Assembly (NCBI GenBank): GCA_015499985.1
Contig: JAAAUF010000731.1
Location: 1 to 21,237 of the forward strand
Origin: Haplosporangium gracile
Taxonomy: Eukaryota; Mortierellomycota; Mortierellomycetes; Mortierellales; Mortierellaceae
Direction of reading: 5' to 3'
Length of the DNA stretch: 21,237 bases
Shown: one piece after another, positions 1 to 9,181 of the stretch
Position numbering within the stretch: the first letter of the stretch is position 1
Layout: every line of letters begins with the position of its first letter
Notes under the pieces: model-generated
Database searches by the model: none
What the model was told of the DNA's origin: nothing
The model's input: only the letters and a program-made list of their open reading frames with translations
Program-made: the position numbers and the translations under genes

Positions 1-3000
1 CCTTACCGAGCTCGTGGGTGAGTCGCTCGTAGATGTTGCCCAAAAGTCCAACAACAAAGGCACTGACTGCCGCAGCAATGTGCAATGAGTGAGGCCAATG
101 CAAGCCAGCGAACTCGCTGACCGCATACCCAACCGAGCTGCAGACAATCATGACCGGCCACTGTTTCGGGGTCGCATACAGCTGGATGTTGAATCCAATG
201 GCCAGAACCGGGAACAGAACCCAGCGCCAGGGCTCAGTTGCTGGATGACAGTAACCCATCTTGAGATCTCCTGGGGGCGGTTCCTTGAAGACATCCCACA
301 GATTCGATCCGATCGAGAGACCAAAGCCGAGGAAGAGGCAATAGATAAGCGAATAAAACATGCGCACAGATCCCGAGATCATGTATCGAGACGAAAGCTC
401 CATAATTGCCGTCGTCAAAGAGAGTCCCGGGAGGAGCATCACAATCCCGCTGAGAACCACGCCTGTGAAGCAGACATAATTTCGCAGGGCCTTGGCAACG
501 AATGCAATCACGATGCTGGTGCTGACCTCAAATACGTTCGAGTAGACCGAATACCGTGACGCCAATAGCGATGTCAATCCAACCACTGACCCAAGGCCCA
601 TCCCGGCCAACATGTCGTACCAGCTTCCCTTGAAGACCAGGGGTGCAATCAGACCACTTGACACTGCAAAGGACGCGAACATGACGCACATGCCATAGGG
701 TGGCTTCTCATTGTTGATCGCCTTGAGCTTCATCAAAGCCTCGGACGGCTCCAGGTCTCCATAGACCACTGCCCTTGCAATCTTGTTAACCTTAGCCAGA
801 CGACCCATATCGAACCCCTGTGCACACTTGATCAAATGCGTCTCGCTCGTATGTGTATCTGAATCCCCGAACGAGATCATCATCAGGCCCGGCAAGAACG
901 CAAACGATCCGTCGATCCCAAAGGTCTTGCACATAGCCTCCATGGCCAACTCAATTCGATGAGATGGCGCGCCATAGCGGATCAATGATTTGCAGAGTCG
1001 AATCAACAAATCCTGGCGAAGCATAATTTCCGCCACCACTTCTGCCAGTTCGGCCTGTTGGTGCAGCCGCATCGCCTCCAACTGGGGGTTATGAGAGATC
1101 CCAGAGTACATGGACGTGTTGTCGTCAGCCGAGATACTGCTCCGAGTCGAATTCGCCTGCCGAGTCGCCTGCAGGAACTGAGTCGACTCTCTCCGTTCCC
1201 GTCCTGCTGCCGTTCCGAGTAGAGGCCGCTCTGCAATAGACGGAGGTTGGAGTCCCAATGCTGCCGTTGCCGCTGCCAAGATCGATGGTGATGATGTCAA
1301 GTAAAGCGAGCCTTCGGCGCTGATGGCGCTGGCGGCCGAAGAAATCGTCGCCACGACCGGCGGCGATGTTATGCCTTCGTCTCCTCCTTCATGAGCTGCT
1401 GGTATAGTTGGTGAGGTAAATCTCACTCCCGAGGGCGCAGCCATGATCAGACCTGGAAGGGAGACGACACTCGCACTTCGACGGGTTCCTAGGATCTGAC
1501 TGGTAGAACTCGATAGTGGCAGGAGTTCTGATCCAAGGGAAGATTTTCGAAAGTTTTGTCTTCGCGCTGCCGCTGCTGCTCCTACTGTTGACTGATGACT
1601 GCCCCGTCGGCGCGTACGACGTCGTTTCCGACGACGATTGGAGGAAGGTGGTGGAACTGACAAGGCCTGCAGTTTGAGCAGGTTTGATAGAATGCCTCCA
1701 GGATGCGACATTGGAACCTTGGGCGTGCGTTGGTGTGATTTCGTTGTTTCATCCACTTTCTCGTGATGCTGTTGAGTTGGTTCGGTTGTTGTTGACTGTG
1801 TTCCCAATGCTGTCGAAGAAGATATTCCGGCGGCTTGGTCTTCGCCAGAGGAAGAAGGTCCTGCTACTTGATTTCTGACGTCGTTGTTTGAGGATCCAGA
1901 GTTGCGTTGTGAACCGAAAAGGCGGTTTATGAAACCATTCAGTCTCAAGGAACCGAAGCGGAATGCCGCAGGTCGAGGAATAAAAGCTATGCCGCCGCTA
2001 TTCCCGTCAATTGTGTCATTGCGTTTGACTTTTGTATCCTCAGTTTCTTTTCCTCCATCATTGGCGTGTTCGCCAGATGAACCAAGAGATGATGACAATA
2101 TCCTTTCGTGAGCCATCAGAGACACTAGCGGATGACCCATGCCCGATCCCGATAGTCGCCCGCCTAGCTCAGGATCACGATCCAGAGATCTCTGTAAACT
2201 GCTGGTCTCTGAACGACCTCCAATCCTGCGTGTAGTCGATCGAGCGATTGACTTCATGATTAGTCCAGAATACCGTTCAATCTCTGTCTCTTCCCTGCCT
2301 TCATCTTCAAAGTCTATATTTGCACTCAAGTTAATAACGTTTGTTAGTCGCGATGTTGCTGCACAAAGAGTACGGGCCATGTAAAATTTTTTGTGAGGTC
2401 AATTAAAGAACGTAACTAGACCATACCAGCCAACTTTTGAGGATTATTGGTATCTCCATCTGGCATGCCCATATGGAGGGTAGTCTCGCCTGGACTTGAG
2501 ATGTAAGTCTGAGGTAATACATCTGAAGGATAAGGTGAAGAAGAGAAGGACTGCCATGCTTCCGACCTGCTGACACTTTTTACTTCTCGCGATATTGGTT
2601 CTTGTTCTCTTGGAACTCCCCATATGTCGTGACCACTTTCATTTATCAAACTTGTCCTCGTACCGTCCCTGGTAGAACTCTCTTGGCAACCGTCCAATGG
2701 ATGAGGTAGTGGTTGATGAGAATAAGGAGACGTGTCTTCAAAGAGATCGTGACTAGGCAACGTCCGATGTGAGGATGGACTAGACTGCCCTTGTTGAAGA
2801 TGAACAAATGAACGTCTACTGGGTGAAGAGGCGAGCGAAGAAAAGGCTGGGGAGGAAGTGACCTGTTGTAGAGGATGTATTGTCGTCGTGGAGTAGTTGG
2901 AGTCCATTCGGGAGATTCTGCTTTCTCGTTGTTGTTGTTGTTGAGTAGAGAGCTGCAGGTTACTCAGGTTGACACGATTATCACCGCCGCTGCCTCCATG

Positions 3001-3287
3001 ACGAGAGAATCGGGGATTGATCCAAGAAGAGGAAGAGGTCGATTCACATCCTGCCACGCTTTCCGGTCGGTGACGATGGTCAAAGGTCGATAATTGACTG
3101 TGAGGTGAATATGAGATGATGGGAGATGAGTTGGATGAGGTCGATGGAAGGATAGGGGCGGTCTGGTGAAGATGTTGTGTTGACGATGTCGTCCTGCGAG
3201 AAGAAAGAGGAAATTGTTGAAGATCATTATCATTACTACTGTGGTTGTCATCCTGACGGTGGCGAGCATGAGAATGCCTCTGTTGCG

Positions 3288-3318
<31 letters not shown>

Positions 3319-4369
3319 AGATGAATGATGTTGCTGATGAGGAAAGAGCGATATTGAAGGAGAGGATGGTGTTGATGGCTGGGACGGTGTTGGGTCGGAC
3401 AGGCCGATCTGGCCGGAGGGATATGCAGGCATGGTCCCAGTGAGAGGAATGATAGAGGATGAGGAGGAGAAGGAGACGATTGAAGAAGACCCAACAGTAG
3501 CGGCAGAAGCTGTCTGGAGGGAGATTGCCGAAGGTAAGAGTGGATGGACAGAGGACGATGATAAGACAGATCGTCCAAGATGTGATCTGGAAATAATGGG
3601 GTTGTTGTAGTTAACGAAGGTTTTGCTGTTGCTGTTCCTGGATTGAAGACTGGGGCCATTAGGACCAGAGTAGGAAATATGCTGCTGCTGTTGCCCATGG
3701 TGCGAAAAGAACACTGGTCCATTATCATTGCCTTCGTTATCATCGTTGTTGTTGTCGACCTGAAATGGGTCCTGCGTTAGCTCCAGTATGGTGTGGGTAC
3801 CATTATCATCACTGCCGGCTCTGTGTCCACCTGGATAATCGTCATGGTAGAAGTGAGTTTCACAGCAGAATGGAACGGGATATAGGACATTTTCAGTAAA
3901 AGAGGGGGCTGACCCCGTTGTTAGACGTGGGTCACTAGGCTGAGCTAGCATCCCTCTGGATGTCCCTTCATCTCTTGTGCTTTGACTTGTAGTGCCTAAA
4001 AGCAGAAATGATTGAAGGGAAACAAGGAGTAAATGAACGCACGGACTTGGGCATTAGACCAGCTTCTGTGTCTTTTCTTCATGGGGACAACCATAGTAAG
4101 GAAACAATTAAATCATCAACACAAGTTCAAGGAGGCAAAACAAAATTGAGGTGAGGAGAGGTGCACAAAAAGGAGGATGAAGGGGATCAAACAGAGATCC
4201 TGCCCGACTGCTTTTGTACATGAACATGTGGTAGGTTACCTTCTTCGAAATTTTGACTGGTGTACTCTGATTGGCGAAGACGCATCTGTTCCTCGTGGGC
4301 TGAGACATCATCAGCTTCCTCACTGAGACTGACACGGTTGACTCGATCACTCTCAAGTGATAATGGCAT
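1..4369 (-). CDS. Prm10/ThrE-like (DUF1212) multi-spanning membrane transporter, C-terminus off the window
   Basis: Likely integral membrane protein of the threonine/serine exporter-like family (yeast pheromone-regulated Prm10 relatives); substrate is not known for fungal members. Modelled exons are 4240-4369, 2427-3995 and 1-2358. Introns are GTAACC..TTTTAG and GTATGG..TGCAG, and both have matching phases (1 nt + 2 nt). About 1352 residues are visible. Residues 1-780 are low complexity (Ser, Pro, His, Asn, Gln, with a Q10 run). Near residue 783 comes HPGGILSNLLKLQAL, a motif typical of fungal members, then a basic run near 806 (RRRKRRRTRRR). The ThrE domain starts near 1010 (MLRQDLLIRLCKSLIRYGAP, PSHRIELAMEAM, GIDGSFAFLPGLMMISFGD). 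Eight hydrophobic segments follow, and the frame is still open at base 1, so the last segments are missing. An in-frame ATG at 2378-2380 gives an alternative start with a shorter N-terminus. Family call is firm; joining of exons 1 and 2 to the transporter rests on phase only. Confidence 0.8.
3289..3318 (-). repeat. (CAG)10 coding trinucleotide repeat (polyGln)
   Basis: Ten uninterrupted CTG units on the plus strand are read as ten CAG glutamine codons in exon 2 of the Prm10-like gene. They are flanked by His/Ser/Gln-rich sequence. Such runs are usually length-polymorphic. Confidence 0.9.
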
Positions 4370-5208
4370 CCTGATCCCAAGACGTATATGATCAATACTC
4401 TATGAAAGACGATTTCGGATCAAGAAACGTTCAGAAAAAAAATTGAATGAGATGCGAATGATCTGTTGAACTGTCCATGCAAAAAAAAAAAAAAAAAAAT
4501 TGGCAAGGACAAAGCGTCAGTTCTGCAAACGATAATGGGACAACAGGTACGCTCAGTCATAGCGTGCAAGCCTATGTGGATTCTTACACAAGGCGGAAGT
4601 TCCTTTTATGAACACTTGATATTCAGCGTTGCAATAAAAAGAAATGCGATTGAGAGAGAGGAACGGGGGAGGAGAAGAGGCGGAGAAGAGCAGGAAAAGA
4701 GGAAGAGGAAGTAAAAATGTAAATAGGGTGGGGTTGTAGAGCAGCAGGAGTGAGGAGTCAAAGACAAAAGAGGGAGAGAGAGGGAAATACACAATGTGAC
4801 AGCAACAGCTGCTCAGGAGCTACTCTCCACCAGCACCCCATTTCAAATGCCTACGACGATATGACGAGGAGGCAGTAACTGTCGAAAGAGTGGGGTGTCT
4901 TTGCAAGAAGGAAGAGAAGAACCAGTACGAATTTTCTCACCATTCTTTAACTGCGTGGAGGAAGTGGGGTGAGTATTGTGTGCAACAAGATCATGCCGGG
5001 GCAGGATAGAATATCAGGAAGCGCAACTGTTGTTTATCCTTCCCTCGAGTGAGGATTCCCTACTTTATCCTAACACTCTTGATAGGGTATCAGCCTCACA
5101 ATTCTCGTTCTCCTCTTCACGATAGTAATGAACGAAGGGTTACAGTGCGAAGAAAAACAGTAATTTTATTTTACAATGAGGCATCGTCCCCACCCTAACT
5201 CTCTTTCC
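4370..5208. other. Intergenic region between the Prm10-like gene and CWC21
   Basis: This 839-bp stretch lies upstream of the minus-strand Prm10-like gene and downstream of the minus-strand CWC21 gene, so it should hold the promoter of the first and the 3' end of the second. An in-frame TAG lies 36 nt upstream of the Prm10-like ATG (about 4403-4405). It contains an A19 run (4481-4499) and purine-rich GA/AGG sequence (4650-4790). No convincing protein-coding or RNA gene is visible. The short open frames here are low-complexity and lack family features. Confidence 0.6.
4481..4499. repeat. Poly(A) tract, 19 bp
   Basis: Uninterrupted A19 about 110 bp upstream of the Prm10-like start codon. On the gene's sense strand it reads as poly(dT), a common nucleosome-depleting promoter element in fungi; that role here is inference. 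Confidence 0.8.
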
Positions 5209-6605
5209 TCAGGGCGATCGAGATCTGGAGGGAGAGCGCGAGTTGGAGAGAGAGCGTGACCGAGAACGAGACTGGGAATGGGACCTGGAGCGGGAAGGAG
5301 AGGGCGAGCGCACCTTCTTGGTGACGGTTTCACTCTGGGGATTACGACGAGGAGCAGGCGAACGGGATCGAGAGAACAAACGCTCTCGGCTAACAACCGT
5401 CTCTTTCTGGGCCTTGCGATGGACAGGGGACCTGGAGCGGGAAAAGAGACGTTCCCGTCTTACGACTGTTATGTCCTTTTGAACTTTGCGGCGGTAAACG
5501 GGCGACCTGGAGCGAGAGAAGAAACGGCCTCGTTTGGCGACTGGCTCCTTTTCGGGTCTGCGGCTAGCAGCAGGCGATCTGGAACGAGAACGTGAAATCT
5601 CTCGTTTGCTGGCTGGTTCATGACGGCCACTGGCTATAGGGGATCTAGAGCGAGAAAGAGAGCGATCCTGCTTGGTAGTCGATTCCTTTTGGAGTGAGCG
5701 AGAAGCCACAGCAGACCTAGAAGGGGATCTCGAGGGCGAATGTGCAGTCGTCTTGGATTGCTTTGCGGGGGGTGAGCGAGAGCGGGAGCTTGAGTACGAT
5801 CGGCGTCTCCTAGCGGGATTTTGAGTGGGTGAGCGAGAACGAGACTGAGATGGGGATCTTGAGCGGGAGGGGGATGCTGACGACGCTGAGCGAGAGCGAG
5901 AAGGCGAAGGAGATCGAGAGGAGGCGGAGGAGGAGGAGGAGTAGTGGCGTCTCTTGGGAGTTGGCGAGCGTCCGCGGGATCGACGATCCTTGGAGTCCCT
6001 GTCCCTGGAGGAGTCTCTGGATCGTTTTGATGGTGTCGCTGCTGTATCGGCTGCTGTCTTTGCTGCCTGTTGCTCCGCCCTTGCCTTTGCCGCAGCCGCC
6101 ATGGCCGCCTCTCGCTCTGCAGCCTGGGTAGCAGCCAGTGCTGCCGCGGCAGTAGCCTTATGCAGGAGTCCGGTCAGTTTCTCCCTCAGTGCATCCACTT
6201 GCTTTTCGATTTCAGTCTCTTCCAGTCTATTGGATAAATAGAGAAAATGATTTTTGTGTTTTTGTCTGTATGTTAGATGACGAAAGCAGCAACGGCCAAC
6301 AAGACAAGAGAACAAGATGATGATGATGAGTGTGGATTGCAATGAGAACAAGATAAAAAAATAAACAAACTGTACCCTTCATCTTCGAGTTCGTCCTGGA
6401 GGGTAGCGCACTTGATCTCGATGGAGCGCTTTTGCTCGTGGAGGACGAGTTCAGCGTTTGGTTTGCGAACCCTGGGTTCGTCGTCGTAGGGGTCCGTTGG
6501 CTTGAAGTCTCGCTGCCTGTACTTGAGGGTGCTAAGGTTGCGGACGACGTATCCGTTTGTGCCTGATCCACGGGCTGTGCTGAGTCCGATTCCGTTGTAC
6601 GACAT
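5209..6605 (-). CDS. CWC21: Pre-mRNA splicing factor CWC21 (Cwf21/SRRM2 family) with RS-rich tail
   Basis: Spliceosome component of the Cwf21/SRm300 family, which sits next to Prp8 and Snu114 in the activated spliceosome. Exon 1 is 6376-6605 and exon 2 is 5209-6226. The intron 6227-6375 (GTACAG..AATAG) splits a Gly codon in phase 2. The protein is 415 residues. The N-terminus MSYNGIGLSTARGSGTNGYV is the family hallmark (human SRRM2 begins almost identically). The helical cwf21 domain spans about residues 45-100 (PNAELVLHEQKRSIEIKC, then ETEIEKQVDALREKL) and crosses the intron, which confirms the splice. It is followed by an Ala-rich coiled segment (KATAAAALAATQAAEREAAM) and a roughly 300-residue Arg-Ser domain ending in RSRSP. 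Yeast Cwc21 is much shorter; the long RS tail resembles SRRM2 of animals. Frames on the opposite strand over the RS region are shadows. Confidence 0.95.
5345..5665 (-). repeat. Degenerate tandem RS repeat within CWC21 (five units of 22-25 codons)
   Basis: A core encoding (R/L/F)SRSRSP recurs with plus-strand starts near 5357, 5426, 5501, 5573 and 5639. That gives unit lengths of 69, 75, 72 and 66 bp. Each unit has the core, then a charged spacer with Lys/Glu/Val. All length differences are multiples of three, so the reading frame is kept. Confidence 0.8.
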
Positions 6606-6967
6606 TATTGCTGTTGCTGTTGCTTGCTGCTTATTGCTGTCTGGAAGAAGGATCTCTTATTATCCTTGGAAGGGGATGAAGATTGTTGAAGGCTAAGTGT
6701 TTGGAGTGACTGAAGAGATCAGCAGCGGAGGAGGAGGGAGAAGGAGGAAGAGGAAAAAATATAAAAAAATAAAAAAATAATTCCCCCAAAGGTGGGGTGA
6801 CAGTAGCAGCATTTGCGATTGAATCCACCTTCCGTGACACTTTCCTCTCTCTCTCGAGGGAGATCCCTTGTCCCTCGATCCGATCGTCTCTCCATCACTC
6901 GCTTTAGCATCCATCCTTCACTTACTCACCCCTCCCCGCTCCCCCTCCTTTCTTCACCCTCGCCGCC
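6606..6967. promoter_or_regulatory. Divergent promoter shared by CWC21 and ATP3
   Basis: Only 362 bp separate the two start codons, so both promoters and 5' leaders must lie here. An AT-rich run (6756-6782, A/T with ATAAAA-type repeats) sits centrally. The ATP3 side is a pyrimidine-rich leader (6898-6960) running into CGCCGCCATG, a strong Kozak-like context. No specific factor sites can be assigned from sequence alone. Confidence 0.6.
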
Positions 6968-8778
6968 ATGTTCGCTTCCCGTGCCCAGCCTGTCGCTCAG
7001 ACACTCAAGTACTTACTTTTTCTCTTCCAGCACATATTTCTAAATCATACACAGCAGAGATCCACACAGACACAAGAACACGCTCCTCGGCTACTCCTCC
7101 TACCCTCTCTTCGTCCCCCCTCAACAAACCGTGCACACACACCTTACCTTGGCAACCATTGGTCATTAGTTGTCTCTTACAACAAACAGACCTTCGACTT
7201 CTGGATGCCAATGGCATATACCCTTCAATACCCTTCAATATCCTTCAATTTAACACAAATACATACAACAAAGGTTTACAAGCAACTTCTCGGGACCATA
7301 TCAACCAGTCAACCCTAGACCACGATCGACACACTGGAGATGACAATCGCCTTCCTTACAAAACCACCACCTTTTCCCCTTGTGATTATCGCATTCAAAA
7401 CAGCCAGATCATCATCCCCTCTACCCCTCGCGGCTGAAAAAAAAACAAAGTATCTTTTTTTTACTCATCCACAACACCCTTCTGTTCAACCCTAATAGCG
7501 CCGGTATCCAGACCCGTAACATGGGTACCCTCAGAGAGAGTAAGCACCTTCTGTCTATAAAATTATGCACGGTTCCTGGATCGTCATCAAAGGGCAACAA
7601 TAAATGCTGACAAGTATTTTCTACCCTCGCATACTTCAACTAAATAGTCCAGATGCGCTTGAATGCTATCAAGAACATTGGAAAGATCACAAAGTCCATG
7701 AAGATGATCGCTTCGACCAAGGTCTCCAAGGCTCAGCGTGCTATGGAGTCTGCCCGTGTTTACGGTTCCTCCTCTGCCAGTACGTTTTCATCTCTTTCTT
7801 TTTGTGCTGAATATGTGTCGTCTATCGTGATGTTGTCCTCAGGAACAGTACTGCTACATAAGGAAACTAGAACACCATGGACAAGGCGAAGACGATCCAA
7901 GCAAAAAAGAGGAGTCATGTTCGACACTGGCGTTATATTGACAGGATTCTTTGTTTTGTTCTGGTAATGAAATGGGATAGGCATTTACAAGAATGCTAAC
8001 ACCGCCCCTCTTGAGAACGAGGACAAGGTCTACATTGTCTCTTCCTCTGACCGTGGTCTTTGCGGTGGTATCCACTCTTCGGTTGCCAAGGCCACCCGCC
8101 GCTTTATGGCCGAGGATGGCTCCTCGTCCGGCATCATTGTCTTGGGTGACAAGGCCAAGACCCAGATGTCCCGTACTCACCGTGGTGACATCCAGTTGTC
8201 TTTCAACCAGATCGGAAAGGCCATCCCCACCTTTGCTGAGGCTTGCGCTGCTGTCGACACCATCAAGACCTCCGGCGTCAAGTTCGACAACGCCACCATC
8301 GTCTACAACGAGTTCACCTCTGCCATCGCCTATGAGGCTACCCCTCTCAACGTCTACTCTCCTGAGGCCTTGAAGGCTGCTGGTGCGTTTCCTGTCTTGT
8401 TCATTTTTTGCTGTTTGATCATGTCAGTTTCTTTTCGTATCTTTTCCTACACATCATATCATTTCTTTCTTTAACTTTGTCTAACGTATTTACATCCTGA
8501 ATCGCTCCTATGACCTTATAATAGATGCCTTTGCTGCCTACGAGATGGATGATGAGGTTTTGGAGAACTACAATGAGTTCTTGTTCGCCAACAACATCTA
8601 CTGGGGTCTTGTCGAGGGTCACGCTTCGGAGATGTCTGCCAAGCGCACTGCCATGGAGAACGCCACCAAGAACGCTGGAGAGATGGTCGACCGCTTGACC
8701 ATGACCTACAACCGTTCTCGCCAGGCCGCCATTACCTCCGAGTTGGTTGATATTATTACTGGTGCCTCTGCTCTGTAA
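6968..8778 (+). CDS. ATP3: Mitochondrial F1Fo ATP synthase gamma subunit
   Basis: Central rotor shaft of the mitochondrial F1-ATPase. Exons: 6968-7008, 7499-7539, 7648-7779, 7981-8382, 8525-8778; all introns are GT-AG (donors GTACTT, GTAAGC, GTACGT, GTGCGT; acceptors all end in TAG) and phases agree throughout. The protein is 289 residues, the expected size for a precursor. It begins with a short basic, hydroxylated presequence (MFASRAQPVAQTLNAGIQTRN). The N-terminal helix follows (TLREIQMRLNAIKNIGKITK, SMKMIASTKVSKAQRAME). The conserved SSSDRGLCGG loop is in exon 4. The C-terminal helix carries the family signature (NRSRQAAITSELVDIITGAS). Exons 1 and 2 are each only 41 nt. An AATAAA lies about 190 bp after the stop. 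Expression should be high and constitutive; codon use is strongly C-ending in exons 4 and 5. Confidence 0.97.
7009..7498 (+). other. Long first intron of ATP3
   Basis: 490-nt intron, the longest in this gene, starting GTACTT and ending CTAATAG. It is C/A/T-rich and carries a short direct repeat around 7216-7250 (three imperfect copies of an 11-mer of the form ATACCCTTCAA). Open frames run through it, but they lack family similarity and are broken by the conserved splice phase. Position right after the presequence codons could allow intron-mediated enhancement; this is conjecture. Confidence 0.75.
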
Positions 8779-8967
8779 AAGAAGCGACAGCGCGGATATC
8801 ACTTACCTTTGCTTTCCACACTACCAGTTTCTTTTTTCTCTTCACAACACTTCTCCACGACAACAACCACGATCATTTTTATCACATTCTTACGCACATT
8901 ATAAAAAATAGAGACATTTTCGTCTCTACGGAATCGTCCCTGTCTTCATCTCCTCTCTTTTCACTAA

Positions 8968-8973
8968 AATAAA
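8968..8973 (+). terminator. Candidate AATAAA polyadenylation signal of ATP3
   Basis: Exact AATAAA 190 bp downstream of the ATP3 stop, within AT-rich sequence. Fungal poly(A) signals are loose, so use is unproven. Confidence 0.4.
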
Positions 8974-9068
8974 ACTCTTACAATCATAACATACTTTTGC
9001 TCTTTCTCTCTTTTACAAACGCGCAATCCGTCCGTTTTTTTGGTTTCTCAAGCTTGAAGTAGTCTTTT

Positions 9069-9074
9069 TTTATT
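9069..9074 (-). terminator. Candidate AATAAA polyadenylation signal of the DUF4504 gene
   Basis: TTTATT on the plus strand reads AATAAA on the minus strand about 110 nt after the stop codon of the minus-strand gene. Confidence 0.35.
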
Positions 9075-9095
9075 CAACACGAATTATTAAGCGAA

Positions 9096-9139
9096 GTATG
9101 TATGTGTATGTGAGTGTGTGTGAGTGTGTGTGTGTGTGT
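9096..9139. repeat. (TG)n microsatellite, interrupted
   Basis: TG-rich tract with single A interruptions (TATGTATGTG then GTGAGTGTG and a final uninterrupted TG run). It lies in the 3' region of the DUF4504 gene. Confidence 0.85.
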
Positions 9140-9181
9140 ATAAAATAAGAGGCGGACTAGGCATAGCGTTGTTGTTACTGC

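Larger units (their letters stand above)
8779..9181. other. Convergent 3' region between ATP3 and the DUF4504 gene
   Basis: 403 bp between two stop codons. It is T/C-rich on the ATP3 side and contains a TG-rich microsatellite on the other side. Candidate poly(A) signals are present for both genes. No gene seen. Confidence 0.7.

Noticed and set aside
89..559. 156-codon plus-strand open frame
   Set aside because: It lies opposite the conserved ThrE transmembrane region; the minus strand carries the family motifs.
2378..2380. ATG as the start of a separate, shorter Prm10-like gene
   Set aside because: Possible, but it falls in a 68-nt segment with good splice sites whose phases join exon 2 to exon 3 exactly. 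Kept as the alternative start.
2964..3743. 259-codon minus-strand open frame rich in Ser, Pro and His
   Set aside because: It overlaps exon 2 of the Prm10-like gene in another frame. It has no family features and is explained by low-complexity sequence.
5278..5595. Plus-strand frames over the CWC21 RS tail
   Set aside because: They are mirror images of the repetitive Arg-Ser codons on the minus strand.
6868..7437. 189-codon plus-strand frame
   Set aside because: It runs across the ATP3 leader and first intron in a frame different from the gamma subunit. Composition is low complexity.
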